A stretch of DNA of 64,000 nucleotides from an uncultured Lentisphaeraceae bacterium (GCA_949289005.1 CASEMQ010000070.1:124001-188000), one strand, 5' to 3'; shown: positions 8,330-18,207, counted from the first letter of the stretch. The notes: generated by a model from the sequence alone, not told the origin. Made by a program: numbers and translations.

Positions 8330-10095
8330 GGGCGCACCTCAAGCGGCGGCTCGGCCTTGACGTTCTCGCAACCACGGAGCGTGAGCCACTCCCTGTTCCT
8401 GTGGTAGGGCGGATAACTCGTGCTCTTCACCAAGCGATTGCCGCGGATGGTGAGCCCGTTCACGCTCTTGGCGAAGACGAGTGGCGCATCGAAGGCCACG
8501 AAGGTGTTGTTCTCGATACGGATATTGCTGTGCAGGCGCGTCTTTTGCCTGGCGAGATCGGGAATTTCCGGGCAAATGCTGATGACGGCCTCGGTGAATT
8601 GATAAGTGGAGGTGAGGGCATTGACGAAGACGTTGCCCGCGATGAGCACGTCCGTGCACGCGCCCGTCTCGTACCAGCCGTTGCAATCGCCGCAGAGCAG
8701 GATGGCGCTGCCGTCGGTGTGGTCGAAGAGGTTGTTGAGGCACCGCACCGGCTTGGGCGTGGAGAAGAGCGCGCCGCGGGCGCGGTTGTTCGCGACGCGG
8801 TTGCCGATGAAGGTTACGGCCGGCGTACGGGTGAGGTTCTCGATGCCCAGCTTCTCCTTGGCGGGGTCGATCGCGGCCGGGAGCGGGTCGCGGAAGGTGA
8901 GGCGGAGGCGCTTGGCGCCCGCGCGGACGGTCGGCTTGTCGAGCGCGACGACGGACTCCAGGACGTTGTCGGAGCCGGCGATGCGCTCCATCGTGCGCGA
9001 GCGGATGAAGGTTCCCTGCTCGCCCTTGGCGCCCCACTCCATGCCGAAAGACTGGCCGTGCATATAGGCGCACTCGAGCGTGCGGTCGTCCACGCGCTTC
9101 TGGAGGCGCAGGTAGGTGCCGTGGACGTTGATGGCGTCGTCCATCATGCCCACGAACTCGCTGGCCTCGCACCGGATGCGCCCGGAGCAGCCCGAGAAGT
9201 GCGTCGCGTCGGCCTGCGTGGAGAAGTAGCGCCCCTTGTCGCGATTGGGAACGACGCGGACGCGATTGAGCGTGATGTTCTCGGTGTTCTGGCCAATCAC
9301 GCCCATGCCATCGGCATAATGGATGGTGATGTCGGCGAGCGCCACGTCACGCGAGTCGGAAAGGACAAATCCGGGCGCGGGGCGCCCCCAGTTGCGCAAA
9401 GCCATGCGCTGACCCGGCTTGAAGGCACGGTTGGCGCAATTGGCCGCCGTGTAGGAGCCATCGGCATTCTTGGTCACTTGGTTGAGATTGAAGCCTGTGT
9501 CCGCCGAGCGATACGCAAGCCGGCCATCGGCCTCGAAGAGAATGCCGCCGCCCGAGGATCCCTTGAAATCCGGGCCGGTGAAGACGAGCCGCGTGCCCTC
9601 GAGGACGGGCTTGGCCTCGGGGAGCAGGCGGAAGGTAACGGTCTTGGCCTTGGCGTCCACCGCCACGAAGTCCGCCTGCGCGAGCGGCGGCGTCTCGTAA
9701 TCCACCGTGAACCCCTCGATCGTCACGCCCGCGCTGTCCCATATGCCCACGGGAATGATACGCCCGCGCAGGTTGAGGAAGGCGCCCGTGGCCTTCACCG
9801 TCAACGCTTCCATCCCCTCCAGCGGCAGGAAAACACGCTTGGGGTTCCACTGGTCGTGGTTCGAAATGTACCACGTCCGCTCTTGGCATTGGTCGGGGCC
9901 GATGTCGTAGACGCCAGGTGCGAAGACAAGCGTGGCCGGCTCGGCGGACTTGCGAATGTCTCCCAACAGCCGCGTCACGTCCGCCGCCTTGAAGGTTTTC
10001 CCTGGCACGATGCCATAGTCCGCGGCGGCGAAGGTTGCTGCCCGCCCTGTCGTGGCCAATGCCGCCAATACCAACAAAGTCAAAGTAGTTTTCAT
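8326..10095 (-). CDS. Secreted right-handed beta-helix glycosidase, GH110 (alpha-1,3-galactosidase)-like
   Basis: About 589 residues starting with a clear signal peptide ([19 protein letters not shown]). After it come pectate-lyase-like parallel beta-helix repeats with many IxxN and VxxN rungs. [17 protein letters not shown] and [14 protein letters not shown] near the middle are the signature I associate with GH110 exo-alpha-1,3-galactosidases, which remove terminal galactose from blood-group B-type or linear glycans. I place the start at the ATG before the signal peptide rather than the in-frame TTG at 10113, although GAGGGG lies close to that TTG. It is the first gene of a probable unit with coaB. 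GH110 specificity rests on recalled motifs. Confidence 0.7.
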   Translation of the reverse strand: MKTTLTLLVLAALATTGRAATFAAADYGIVPGKTFKAADVTRLLGDIRKSAEPATLVFAPGVYDIGPDQCQERTWYISNHDQWNPKRVFLPLEGMEALTVKATGAFLNLRGRIIPVGIWDSAGVTIEGFTVDYETPPLAQADFVAVDAKAKTVTFRLLPEAKPVLEGTRLVFTGPDFKGSSGGGILFEADGRLAYRSADTGFNLNQVTKNADGSYTAANCANRAFKPGQRMALRNWGRPAPGFVLSDSRDVALADITIHYADGMGVIGQNTENITLNRVRVVPNRDKGRYFSTQADATHFSGCSGRIRCEASEFVGMMDDAINVHGTYLRLQKRVDDRTLECAYMHGQSFGMEWGAKGEQGTFIRSRTMERIAGSDNVLESVVALDKPTVRAGAKRLRLTFRDPLPAAIDPAKEKLGIENLTRTPAVTFIGNRVANNRARGALFSTPKPVRCLNNLFDHTDGSAILLCGDCNGWYETGACTDVLIAGNVFVNALTSTYQFTEAVISICPEIPDLARQKTRLHSNIRIENNTFVAFDAPLVFAKSVNGLTIRGNRLVKSTSYPPYHRNREWLTLRGCENVKAEPPLEVRP

Positions 10096-10192
10096 GGAGT
10101 CAGCATAGCACAAACCCCTCCGCCACGCCTACCGTCCGACTCATCAATCGCGCCTGCGTACAAGAAGCGGCGGTTCGCCTTTTGCGGCGGAA

Positions 10193-11776
10193 TCAACCAA
10201 CGGAGATGGTTTCCTCGGGGTAGCGGATGTGTCGCGTGCTATCGTTGCGGCTGGCCATCATGAGCGCGACGGACATGGGGCCGATACGCCCGACGAACAT
10301 GGCAAGCGCGATAAGCAACCGCCCGATGGGCGTGAGGAGCGGGGTGGCGTTGAGCGTGACGCCGACGGTGCCGACGGCGGAGGAGACCTCGTAGAAGAGC
10401 GCGAACTCGCCACGCTCCGCGATGAGTGTGTGCTCGGTGAAGAGGAGGATGAAGTAGAAGAAAAAGACGACGACAAGATAACAGAAGAGGATGACCATCG
10501 CCTCGCGGCAGATGGAATCGGGGATGGTGCGGCGGTGGATCTGTACCCACGGGTTGCCGCGGATGTAGGCGCGGATGGTGAGGAGGACGACCAGGAGCGT
10601 GGTGGTCTTGATGCCGCCGGCCATCGAGCCGGGTGCGCCGCCCACGAGCATGAGCAACACGGAGAGCACGTTTGCGGGGGAGGAGACTTGATCCATCGGG
10701 ATGGCGTTGAAGCCGGCCGTCCGGAAGAAAACGGACTGCGCCAACGCGGCGGATGCTTCCTCGATGTTGGTGTAGAGCGCGGTAGGGAGGTCTCCCCAGT
10801 TGCCGTTGAGAAGGGTGTCGCGAAGCCCAGGTGCAGCGGTGTGCAGGGAAAGGGAGCCATTCCACTCCAAGATGGCGAAGAGGATGCCGCCGCCGAAGGT
10901 GAGGATGAACGACATCCAGAGCACGAGACGCGAGTGCAGCGAAATCCGCCCGCGCACGCGCAGGTCGCGTCGCCAAAAACGATAGCGGAAGACGTTGGAG
11001 AGGACGAGAAAGCCGATTCCGCCGGCGGCCACGAGGATGGCGATGACCAACATGTAGGGCGCGTCGCCGCGCATGGCCAGGAGATTTTCGGAGTGGAGCG
11101 AGATGCCGGCGTTGCAGAAGGCGCTGACGGCATGGAAGAGCGCGAACCAGATGCTTTGGCCGAGGTCGTAGCCGTGGTGCCAATGGTAGCGCATGAAGAG
11201 GAGCAACGCGCCGGCGAACTCGAAGCCGAAGACGTAACGGAAGGTTTGCGACAGCAGGCTCTCCGCACGCCCTCCCGAGGGGTCGCGGCCGAAACTGAGC
11301 GCAAGTTGCCTTTCGCCGCCGAAGGGCACGCGCCCGAGCAGGATGGCCACGATCATCGTGCCGAGCGTAACGAGGCTGATGCCGCCGAGCTGAATGCACC
11401 CGAGCAGGACGGCCTGCCCCACGAAACCATAGGTCGAGGGCACGTCCACCACCGCCAGCCCCGTCACGCACGAGGCGGAGGTGGCCATGAACAGATTGTC
11501 CAGCACCGCGTGCCCGAAGCGCGTCCACGTGAAGGGTTCCCCGGGCGCCTCCCACGCCCACAGCCCCGAAAGCTGCGCCAAGGGCGTGCACAGCAGGAAG
11601 GTGCCGACGAGGATGAGGAAGACAAAGGTGGCCGCAAGGGTGCGGTGCGGGTTGAAGGGGCGTTGCTTCTTGACGGCGCGGCGCGCGGTGGCGTCGCCCT
11701 CCAACGGCACGTCGCCCACGTCCCGCAAGCGGTCGCGGTAATCTTGCAAAGATTCCTGTTCGGGGGGCGGCTTCAT
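10193..11776 (-). CDS. trkH: TrkH/KtrB-type potassium uptake membrane subunit
   Basis: A 527-residue membrane protein with the four pore loops of the superfamily of K+ transporters: TSASCVTGLAVV, SAFCNAGISLH, FFRTAGFNAIP and SSAVGTVGVTL. The glycine of each selectivity filter is visible. A soluble, charged N-terminus of about 50 residues precedes the first helix. It moves K+ across the inner membrane together with a cytosolic TrkA/KtrA RCK subunit, which is not in the window. The ATG shares 4 bp with the stop of pflA. It is the last of six overlapping genes and has no obvious functional link to the exosortase members. Confidence 0.92.
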   Translation of the reverse strand: MKPPPEQESLQDYRDRLRDVGDVPLEGDATARRAVKKQRPFNPHRTLAATFVFLILVGTFLLCTPLAQLSGLWAWEAPGEPFTWTRFGHAVLDNLFMATSASCVTGLAVVDVPSTYGFVGQAVLLGCIQLGGISLVTLGTMIVAILLGRVPFGGERQLALSFGRDPSGGRAESLLSQTFRYVFGFEFAGALLLFMRYHWHHGYDLGQSIWFALFHAVSAFCNAGISLHSENLLAMRGDAPYMLVIAILVAAGGIGFLVLSNVFRYRFWRRDLRVRGRISLHSRLVLWMSFILTFGGGILFAILEWNGSLSLHTAAPGLRDTLLNGNWGDLPTALYTNIEEASAALAQSVFFRTAGFNAIPMDQVSSPANVLSVLLMLVGGAPGSMAGGIKTTTLLVVLLTIRAYIRGNPWVQIHRRTIPDSICREAMVILFCYLVVVFFFYFILLFTEHTLIAERGEFALFYEVSSAVGTVGVTLNATPLLTPIGRLLIALAMFVGRIGPMSVALMMASRNDSTRHIRYPEETISVG

Positions 11777-12453
11777 AGGACAAGCGCTTCCTGCGAAGGC
11801 GGGGCGAGGTGAGCGCCACGATAGGGCAAACCCAGCGCCTCGTATTTGTGCACGCCGAGTTCGTGATAAGGCAACCGATCGATACGCCGGACATTGAGTC
11901 CTTCCAAAAGGGCGCGGGTGGCGGCCTTCTCGGCGGGCGTATCGTTGAGCCCGCGCGCCACCACTTGGCGAATCCAAAGCGGCTTTTGCGTGGCGCGCAG
12001 GTGGGCCAACGTCTGCCAATAAGGCGCGGGGTCGGCGCCGGTGACGGCGCGGAAACCCTCCGGCGTCGGGCTCTTCACATCCAGCAGCACCAGGTCGGCG
12101 GCATCGAGCGCGGCGAACGCCTCTGCCGTGGCGAGCGCGCCCGAGGTGTCCAGCGCCACATGAATACCTTCCGCCCGCAAGGCGCGGATGGCCTCCACGA
12201 GCGCCCTGGCCTGGAGGAGCGGTTCGCCGCCCGAGAAGGTGACGCCGCCCCCATTCCCCCAATAGGGGCGCATCCGGATGGCGCGGCGGACAATCTCCGC
12301 AACCGGCGTCTCGGTACCACCCTCGGTCGCCCACGTGTCCGGATTGTGGCAGAAGACACAACGCAGCGGGCACCCTTGCAGGAAAACCACCAAACGGATG
12401 CCGGGGCCATCGACCGCACCGAAACTTTCGTAGGAATGAACGCGCAAGTTCAT
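11773..12453 (-). CDS. pflA: Pyruvate formate-lyase activating enzyme (radical SAM)
   Basis: A 226-residue radical SAM protein. The iron-sulfur motif CPLRCVFC (C-x3-C-x2-C) is near residue 29, followed by GGVTFSGGEPLLQ, the SAM-contacting GGE motif, and DTSGAL and LDVKSP. The length and N-terminus (ESFGAVDGPGIR) are typical of PflA. It installs the glycyl radical on pyruvate formate-lyase under anaerobic conditions. No pfl gene lies in the window. Start and stop each overlap a neighbour by 4 bp (GT2 upstream, trkH downstream), indicating co-translation. Confidence 0.92.
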   Translation of the reverse strand: MNLRVHSYESFGAVDGPGIRLVVFLQGCPLRCVFCHNPDTWATEGGTETPVAEIVRRAIRMRPYWGNGGGVTFSGGEPLLQARALVEAIRALRAEGIHVALDTSGALATAEAFAALDAADLVLLDVKSPTPEGFRAVTGADPAPYWQTLAHLRATQKPLWIRQVVARGLNDTPAEKAATRALLEGLNVRRIDRLPYHELGVHKYEALGLPYRGAHLAPPSQEALVL

Positions 12454-13244
12454 TGGTCGGCCCTCCGGATGCGCGGCAAAAGCACCTCAAACACTTTGTA
12501 GGCATACTTGGGGAACATCATAGGCAGGCAACACCACAGGCCATTCATGCGGTTGGCACGGACGATTTCGCGATTGAGGCGTATCCGGGCGCGAATCCCA
12601 TCCGTGGAGAGCCCACCCAGCCGCATGGCCGTGGTGCACAGCGGCAGATAGCGGGTGCGCAGACGCGCCTTGTAGAGAAAGCGCACGAGCAGCTCGTGGT
12701 CGGCGGCGATGCGGAAGGTGTCGGGCAGGTAACCGCCCAGTTCGGCGAAGCGCTCGCGGCGGATGACGAAACTGGGATGGGGCGGCATCAACCCCCAACG
12801 AAACATCCACGGCCGCCAAAAGCGACCCGAATAATAGCGCACGGTGGGAGCCTCGCGCGAGGTCGCCCCCTCTGGCACAAAACGGATGTCGCCATACGCC
12901 ACGTCAAGCGTGGGATCCTCATCGAACGGTTGCACCCAACGGGCCAGGATCCCGTCCCCATCGAGCATATCGTCGGCGTGCAAGAGCGCCACGAGGTCGC
13001 CCGTCGCGCGGGCGATACCCTTGTTGATGGCATCGTAAAGGCCGCGATCGGGTTCGCTAATCCACCGCAGACGCCCACCGAAACGCGGCTCGCGGTCGCG
13101 CAACAACGCGACGGTGCCATCGGTACTGGCGCCGTCAATCACCCAATATTCGTAATCGACCCCGTTCTGACGCAAGACACTGTCGAGCGCGGTGGCCAAG
13201 GTGTCGGCGGAGTTTCGGCAAACGGTGATGAGCGACAGTTTCAC
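12450..13244 (-). CDS. Family 2 glycosyltransferase
   Basis: About 264 residues with a GT-A fold. It starts MKLSLITVCRN; VIDGASTDGT is the nucleotide-binding strand and HADDML carries the metal-binding DxD-like acidic pair. PHPSFVIRRERF and IAADHELLVRF follow in the acceptor half. It probably transfers a sugar in surface polysaccharide or protein glycosylation. The preferred start is a GTG whose last two bases lie in the TGA of the DUF192 gene (GTGA overlap). It lies between the exosortase group and pflA. Confidence 0.85.
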   Translation of the reverse strand: MKLSLITVCRNSADTLATALDSVLRQNGVDYEYWVIDGASTDGTVALLRDREPRFGGRLRWISEPDRGLYDAINKGIARATGDLVALLHADDMLDGDGILARWVQPFDEDPTLDVAYGDIRFVPEGATSREAPTVRYYSGRFWRPWMFRWGLMPPHPSFVIRRERFAELGGYLPDTFRIAADHELLVRFLYKARLRTRYLPLCTTAMRLGGLSTDGIRARIRLNREIVRANRMNGLWCCLPMMFPKYAYKVFEVLLPRIRRADQ

Positions 13245-13558
13245 GATGGCAAAGCCCCCGGAAGTTCGTTGAGCGAGACACACGATTGAAACGCGGGATC
13301 CCCCGCGGCGGACTCCAGCGCGTAGCGCGCGCCCCGGCCGCCCCAAATCCACCACCGCCCGGGGCGCACGCCTGCCACGCGGCGCGTCAGGCGACCCTGG
13401 CGGTCGAAGAAACTCACGTCGATGGCAAAGCGCATCCCCAGCGTGTGGATGGCCGCGCAAGGGACAAGGAGCAAGGCGTGGCCGGCGGGGAGCCCCTTCC
13501 GCCCCAGAAGGCCGCGCATGCGGGCCCACGGCGTACGCGCCACGGTCACCTCAGTCAC
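13241..13558 (-). CDS. DUF192 family protein
   Basis: A 105-residue single-domain protein. The motifs ARMRGLLGRKGLPAG, CAAIHTLGMRFAIDVSFFD and ALESAAG are the DUF192 signature; the HTLGM segment is the most conserved. Function in this family is unknown; members often lie in envelope or secretion neighbourhoods. Many homologues carry a signal peptide, but none is seen here. The GTG start is fused with the exosortase stop (GTGA) and its own TGA overlaps the GT2 start, so it is translationally linked on both sides. Confidence 0.8.
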   Translation of the reverse strand: MTEVTVARTPWARMRGLLGRKGLPAGHALLLVPCAAIHTLGMRFAIDVSFFDRQGRLTRRVAGVRPGRWWIWGGRGARYALESAAGDPAFQSCVSLNELPGALPS

Positions 13559-15177
13559 GGGGCGGCTCCCCCCGAGGCCCAGAGCGTCGGCCACCACTGG
13601 GCCATGAAGTCGCGGAGCGCCGCCTCGCCCTCCGGCGTGAGGAAGTCGTGCTGCGGGCAGGAAACGGTAACCATCGCCCACCGCTGGATGCGGTTGTGGA
13701 GCGAGCGTTCCAGGCTGTCGCCCACCACGCGGCGCAGGTTGGAGCACGTGGCCTCGCGGGAGTTGAGGAAGACGTACGCGAAGCCGCTGGTGCCCGTCTG
13801 ACCCTTGCGCGTGAGCGAGAAACAGGCCATCGGCAATCCCGGCAGGATGGGTTTGACGTGCCGCTCGCTCATCGAGAAGCCCTGCGCCGGCAGGCAGAGT
13901 TCCGGCCGATGGATGGACATCCGGTTCCGCCCCGCGATGACCAAGGCAATCGTGAAGACGTCGCCGTTGCCCATCGTGTAGGTTACCTTGCGCGAATAGG
14001 TGTCCGCCGGCAGGATGTCGAGTTCCGCCCGGCTGACGCGCCGCACCTCGCCGCCGCATCGCGGGCACGCGGCGGGCGGCGTGTCGGTCTCCGCGAAATC
14101 GCGCGACCAGAGGCAGGTGCGATCTTGGCAAAACCACGGATAGCTGGTCGTGGCTCCCGGCAGATGCGCAAAGGTCTTGTTCAGAAAGACATCACGCTCA
14201 TATTCCAAAGGTGGCGTCTGCCGCGCCCACAGATAAAAGCAAGGCAGAAGAAGCGCCATCGCCCCCACCGCGGCCACGCGCCAACGCCACGGCGTGGCGC
14301 CAGGCCCAAGTGGCGGCTCGACGGGCGCCGCCTCGGCAGGCGCATCCTCGGTCTCGCCGCGACGCAACCAATCGGTCAGCCAAAAGACGCAGAGGATATA
14401 GATGGGCGCGACGATGAAAAGGGCATTGTCATGGAGCGTCATCCCTGCCGATTGCCCCATCCACTTGCACGTGATGGCCGTGAGCAACAGGCGCAACACA
14501 TTGCCGAAGAACGCGATGGGCACGCTGGCAAGAAAGAGGACCCACCGCCGCCACACGCCGCGCAGCGCAAAGGCGCCATAGGCCGCCGTGCCCACGAAGA
14601 GCGCCACCAACGAGCGAATGCCGCTGCACGGGTCGGCCACGTCCAACTGGAAGGGCGGCACGCCCGTGGAAACGATCGCCGTGCCCACCTGCCGCACCTC
14701 CACGCCGAGGCCGTTGAGCAACACCGTGCCCACCGCCACCGAGGCGCGCCGCAACGGCACCGTGAAGTTGTCCAGGAACCCCACCGGCATCACGAAGGCC
14801 AGCAACACAATCGGGAACCACGCCGCCTTGAAGGCGCGCCACCCATAGCACGCCAGCGGCGCGGCCAACAACAGGCAAACCGCCCCGGCCTGCAAAAAGC
14901 GCGTCTGGTCGCCACGTAACCCAAAGAACAAAAAGATCGCGCCCAGCGCCACCAAAGGCAGCGCCAGCAACGGTGCCGGCGCGCCCAGAGACCTGGCAAT
15001 CGCCGCGCGCCGCGACCATAGCACCGCCAACGCCAAGAGCGGCACCAACCAGACAAACTCCATGTGTTGCGAGGCATCGGTCATCGTGCCCAAGGTGCCA
15101 CGGATGGCCGGCCACAGACAGGGAAACGCGCCAAGCATGAACAACGCAAACGGCCAATGGCGTACAAACCGGCTCAC
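13555..15177 (-). CDS. Exosortase fused to EpsI-like domain
   Basis: A 540-residue protein. The first 270 residues form a multi-pass exosortase core with catalytic Cys184 (DPCSGIRSL), Arg229 (GNVLRLLL) and His249 (TLHDNALF). After an acidic linker and a helix near 300-318 comes an EpsI/DUF3485-type domain with SIHRPELCLPAQG near residue 421. Exosortases cleave and anchor PEP-CTERM-type proteins at the envelope; EpsI domains accompany them in polysaccharide export systems. Inserted in the EpsI part are Cys350, Cys355, Cys371 and Cys374 in a C-x4-C-x15-C-x2-C array that looks like a zinc ribbon. It overlaps neighbours by 4 bp on both sides. Confidence 0.88.
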   Translation of the reverse strand: MSRFVRHWPFALFMLGAFPCLWPAIRGTLGTMTDASQHMEFVWLVPLLALAVLWSRRAAIARSLGAPAPLLALPLVALGAIFLFFGLRGDQTRFLQAGAVCLLLAAPLACYGWRAFKAAWFPIVLLAFVMPVGFLDNFTVPLRRASVAVGTVLLNGLGVEVRQVGTAIVSTGVPPFQLDVADPCSGIRSLVALFVGTAAYGAFALRGVWRRWVLFLASVPIAFFGNVLRLLLTAITCKWMGQSAGMTLHDNALFIVAPIYILCVFWLTDWLRRGETEDAPAEAAPVEPPLGPGATPWRWRVAAVGAMALLLPCFYLWARQTPPLEYERDVFLNKTFAHLPGATTSYPWFCQDRTCLWSRDFAETDTPPAACPRCGGEVRRVSRAELDILPADTYSRKVTYTMGNGDVFTIALVIAGRNRMSIHRPELCLPAQGFSMSERHVKPILPGLPMACFSLTRKGQTGTSGFAYVFLNSREATCSNLRRVVGDSLERSLHNRIQRWAMVTVSCPQHDFLTPEGEAALRDFMAQWWPTLWASGGAAP

Positions 15178-16604
15178 AACGCCTCCTCACTTTCCGCGGG
15201 GGTCAAGGCCAACACGCGGAAGACGTGCCCCTCCCCCAAATCCACGCGGCCCGGCCGAAGCAAGCGCCGCAAGTTGGGCGGCAACGTCTCCACCCGCCCC
15301 TCGTCCAACAACACGATGTCCGCATCGTCCAAAACCGCCGAATCCCCGCACACCGCGCGCCGCGTCGTCTTGCGCAACGGCCACAGCGCGGCCGCGCAGA
15401 GGTGCGGATCCTCCGCAACCACACGCAGGCGCACCCCTTTGCGCGCAGGGGTGTCCCGCGCCGCGGCAAGCGTCTTGGCGGCCTCCAACTGCGCGGCACG
15501 CGGCGGGAACTCCCGCCACGCCACTGACAGCGCCCACGTGGTCCACGCCGTCAGAAAAGCCGCGGCAGCAATCCCAAAAACGCCGCGAACCCACGGTGCG
15601 GGCACCGTTGAAACGGCCAATCCCAACATGATGGGCGAAAGGCACGCCAAAGGCACCGCGAACGCCCCACCCTCCTCAAAAAAAAGCGAGCCCGCGAAAC
15701 ACAACGGAAACGCCACCGAGAACAACCGCGCCCAACGTCGGCTCGACTTCCAACCGCCCCAAACCGTCAGCCCCACCCACGCCAACGCGCCCAGCCCCCC
15801 TTCACAAAGCCAAATTGCCCGCCACGCCGGCCCACGTACCCAATCGGTCGACACCTCCGGCAACCGCGGACAATCCGGCAATCCCCAAAAAAGATCCAGC
15901 TCATAGGCTGCCGCGCAGACCCCAACCGCAACGACCGACGCCAACAACACATGCAACGTCCGCCAATACAGACACAGCCGCGTCCACCCCACCCCCAATG
16001 CCACCGCCGGCAAAAGCAACGTCAACACCCAAAGCACATTCGGATCCACCGCCACACCCAGCCCCGAACACGCCCCCACCAACGCCGCCGCGCAATAGCC
16101 CGGCCATTGCGCATAGGCCCGCGCCGCCACCAACAAACACAAAAATGCAAACGCTTGCCCCGAAAACTCCCCAAAAATCTGCCCATGCCACACCAACGCC
16201 GGCGAAACCACCGCGAACGCCACCGCCCACAACGGCCCATCCGCCGTCTCAAACACTCCCCCGCGCCGCCTTAACCCCAACGCCGGAATCCCCGCCAACA
16301 CCAACACCGACAAAGCAAAAACAAACAGCCGATAACTCCGCGCGCCATGCGCCCCCTCCGCGTCCTCCATAAATCGTGCGCACCACGCAGCCCCCACGTG
16401 AAACGGCGACCGTCGCTCCACCGTGCCCTCCGGCCACTGCGCCGTGCCAAACGCCTCGACCTCCCGCGCCGTCGCCAACAACGCCGGCGCCTCGCTCGGC
16501 ATCGCCATCGGAGCATTCAAATGCACAAGCCGCACCCACGCGCCCGCGGCCAACAACGCCACGAACACCACCGCTTGCACAATCCAACGGGTCTTCTTTC
16601 CCAT
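15174..16604 (-). CDS. Multi-pass membrane protein of the exosortase operon (possible GT-C-like)
   Basis: About 476 residues with some ten hydrophobic helices, a long first extracytoplasmic loop after helix 1 (about 25-110) and a soluble C-terminal domain (about 370-476). The layout resembles GT-C/ArnT-type dolichyl-phosphate-sugar transferases, and an acidic pair occurs early in the loop, but I see no decisive motif. The C-terminal part (VVAEDPHLCAAALWP and later DADIVLLDEG) looks like a small alpha/beta domain. It is the first gene of the six-gene overlapping operon. The start at MGKKTRW is chosen because it precedes helix 1. No Shine-Dalgarno sequence is present and a perfect TATACT lies 8 bp upstream. 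Confidence 0.7.
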   Translation of the reverse strand: MGKKTRWIVQAVVFVALLAAGAWVRLVHLNAPMAMPSEAPALLATAREVEAFGTAQWPEGTVERRSPFHVGAAWCARFMEDAEGAHGARSYRLFVFALSVLVLAGIPALGLRRRGGVFETADGPLWAVAFAVVSPALVWHGQIFGEFSGQAFAFLCLLVAARAYAQWPGYCAAALVGACSGLGVAVDPNVLWVLTLLLPAVALGVGWTRLCLYWRTLHVLLASVVAVGVCAAAYELDLFWGLPDCPRLPEVSTDWVRGPAWRAIWLCEGGLGALAWVGLTVWGGWKSSRRWARLFSVAFPLCFAGSLFFEEGGAFAVPLACLSPIMLGLAVSTVPAPWVRGVFGIAAAAFLTAWTTWALSVAWREFPPRAAQLEAAKTLAAARDTPARKGVRLRVVAEDPHLCAAALWPLRKTTRRAVCGDSAVLDDADIVLLDEGRVETLPPNLRRLLRPGRVDLGEGHVFRVLALTPAESEEAL

Positions 16605-16612
16605 GACAAGGC

Positions 16613-16618
16613 AGTATA
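16613..16618 (-). promoter_or_regulatory. -10 box (TATACT) of the exosortase operon, possibly giving a leaderless mRNA
   Basis: A consensus-like TATACT on the minus strand ends 8 bp before the ATG at 16604. The usual start point 6-8 nt after a -10 box would fall at or just before the start codon. No strong -35 hexamer is visible. Confidence 0.35.
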
Positions 16619-16704
16619 CCAAATCGCGTGACAGGAAAGATCCGGCTAACCAAAAGCAAACCGTGCCACACGCCGCCCCGCAAACGCCAAGGCAAGCCAC
16701 GCGC

Positions 16705-18177
16705 TCAGTCGCGTGGCTCCCCTTTCACGGCCGGCGCCGTGCCAATGCGAATGACCGTGACCGCACAGAAGAACGTGAACACGCCCGCAATCGCATACGC
16801 CACACGAATCGGCAAATTCAGCCCATATGGGCACCCCGCGTGCGACGGATCCGACCACAGAATGAAACTGCTCACCACAAACGTCATGAAAATGCCCGGT
16901 ATCAACGTAAACCACGGCGCGACACCCCGCCGCATCAACCACACCGTGCACACCATCAGCGTGGACGCCGCGAGAATCTGATTGCCCCACGCAAAATACT
17001 TCCACAGCCACTCAAAGCTCTCCGCGCTCAGATTGCTCCACCACAACAATGCCGACACGCACACAATCAATGGTAGGCACAGCCCCAACCTCGCGGCAAA
17101 CCGTTGCTGCGGCAGACGCACCATCTCCGCAAGCGTCAGGCGCAGGCTTCGCAACGCCGTGTCTCCCGACGTAATGGCCAAGACAATCACGCTCAACACC
17201 GTGACCGTTCCCATCCAGCTCCCCAAAAACTGCTTCGTGCTCGCCATCAACGCCTCCGTGGCCGGCTGCGCCATCAACCCGGGGGCAATGTTGTAAATCG
17301 CCATCCCCGCCCCCGCCCAAATCATCGCGATGACACCTTCCGCAATCATCATCCCATAATACGTTGCCCGCGCCTGCCGCTCCGACATCATCGTGCGTGC
17401 CACAATCGGCGACTGCGTGGCATGAAACCCTGAGATAATCCCACACGCAATCGTTACGAAAAGACACGGGACGATCGGCTGATCCTTGAACATCCCCGCT
17501 TTGAACCCCTCCGTCTCCGTGAACAACCACGGCTCCTCAACCCCATTCCACACCAACGCCACCAACATCGCCACCGATCCAATCAACAACACCGCCCCGA
17601 AAAACGGATAAATCTTGCCGATAATCGCGTCCACCGGAAACAACGTCGCCACAATGTAGTAAAGAAAGATAATTCCCACAAAAATCCAAAACCACGGCAC
17701 CGACGGCGCCGCCCCCCGCACCAATCCCTCCGCCAGATGCGCCGGCACATTGATGAACACCGCCACCACCAATAGCAACAGCACCATCAAAAACACCGCG
17801 TAAGCCTGCGTGTACCACCGCCCCAACGAACCCTCCGTCAGCGCCGGCAAATTCGCCCCACGCGTCCGCACACTCATAAAGCCCGAGACATAATCATGAA
17901 CCGCCCCACCAAAAACACACCCGAGCGGGATAATCCAAAAACACTCCCACCCGAACTTGATCCCGATGATCACCCCAATCACGGGCCCAACCCCAGCAAT
18001 ATTCAGCAACTGGATCAACATGTTCTTCCACATCGGCAACGGCACATAGTCCACCCCATCGCCCATCGCATAACACGGCGTCCGCCGGTCGTCCGGCCGC
18101 AACAACCGCTCGATTAGCCGCCCATACGTGAAATAACCAACAATCAAGGCTACGATGCCGCCCAAAAACCAAGCCAT
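16705..18177 (-). CDS. cstA: CstA family carbon-starvation / peptide-pyruvate transporter
   Basis: About 490 residues with more than ten hydrophobic segments. QLLNIAGVGPVIGVIIG near residue 52, GCVFGGAVHDYVSGFMSVR and SGFHATQSPIVARTM are diagnostic for CstA. Members import pyruvate or peptides in exchange with ions. The length is shorter than E. coli CstA (about 700) but typical of the short CstA forms. The start is set at MAWFLGG because GGAAGGAG-like sequence lies 6-12 nt upstream; longer in-frame extensions lack a ribosome-binding site. It is a single gene with its own promoter. Confidence 0.9.
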   Translation of the reverse strand: MAWFLGGIVALIVGYFTYGRLIERLLRPDDRRTPCYAMGDGVDYVPLPMWKNMLIQLLNIAGVGPVIGVIIGIKFGWECFWIIPLGCVFGGAVHDYVSGFMSVRTRGANLPALTEGSLGRWYTQAYAVFLMVLLLLVVAVFINVPAHLAEGLVRGAAPSVPWFWIFVGIIFLYYIVATLFPVDAIIGKIYPFFGAVLLIGSVAMLVALVWNGVEEPWLFTETEGFKAGMFKDQPIVPCLFVTIACGIISGFHATQSPIVARTMMSERQARATYYGMMIAEGVIAMIWAGAGMAIYNIAPGLMAQPATEALMASTKQFLGSWMGTVTVLSVIVLAITSGDTALRSLRLTLAEMVRLPQQRFAARLGLCLPLIVCVSALLWWSNLSAESFEWLWKYFAWGNQILAASTLMVCTVWLMRRGVAPWFTLIPGIFMTFVVSSFILWSDPSHAGCPYGLNLPIRVAYAIAGVFTFFCAVTVIRIGTAPAVKGEPRD

Positions 18178-18207
18178 GTCGCACTCCTTCCGGATAAACG
18201 CCCACAT

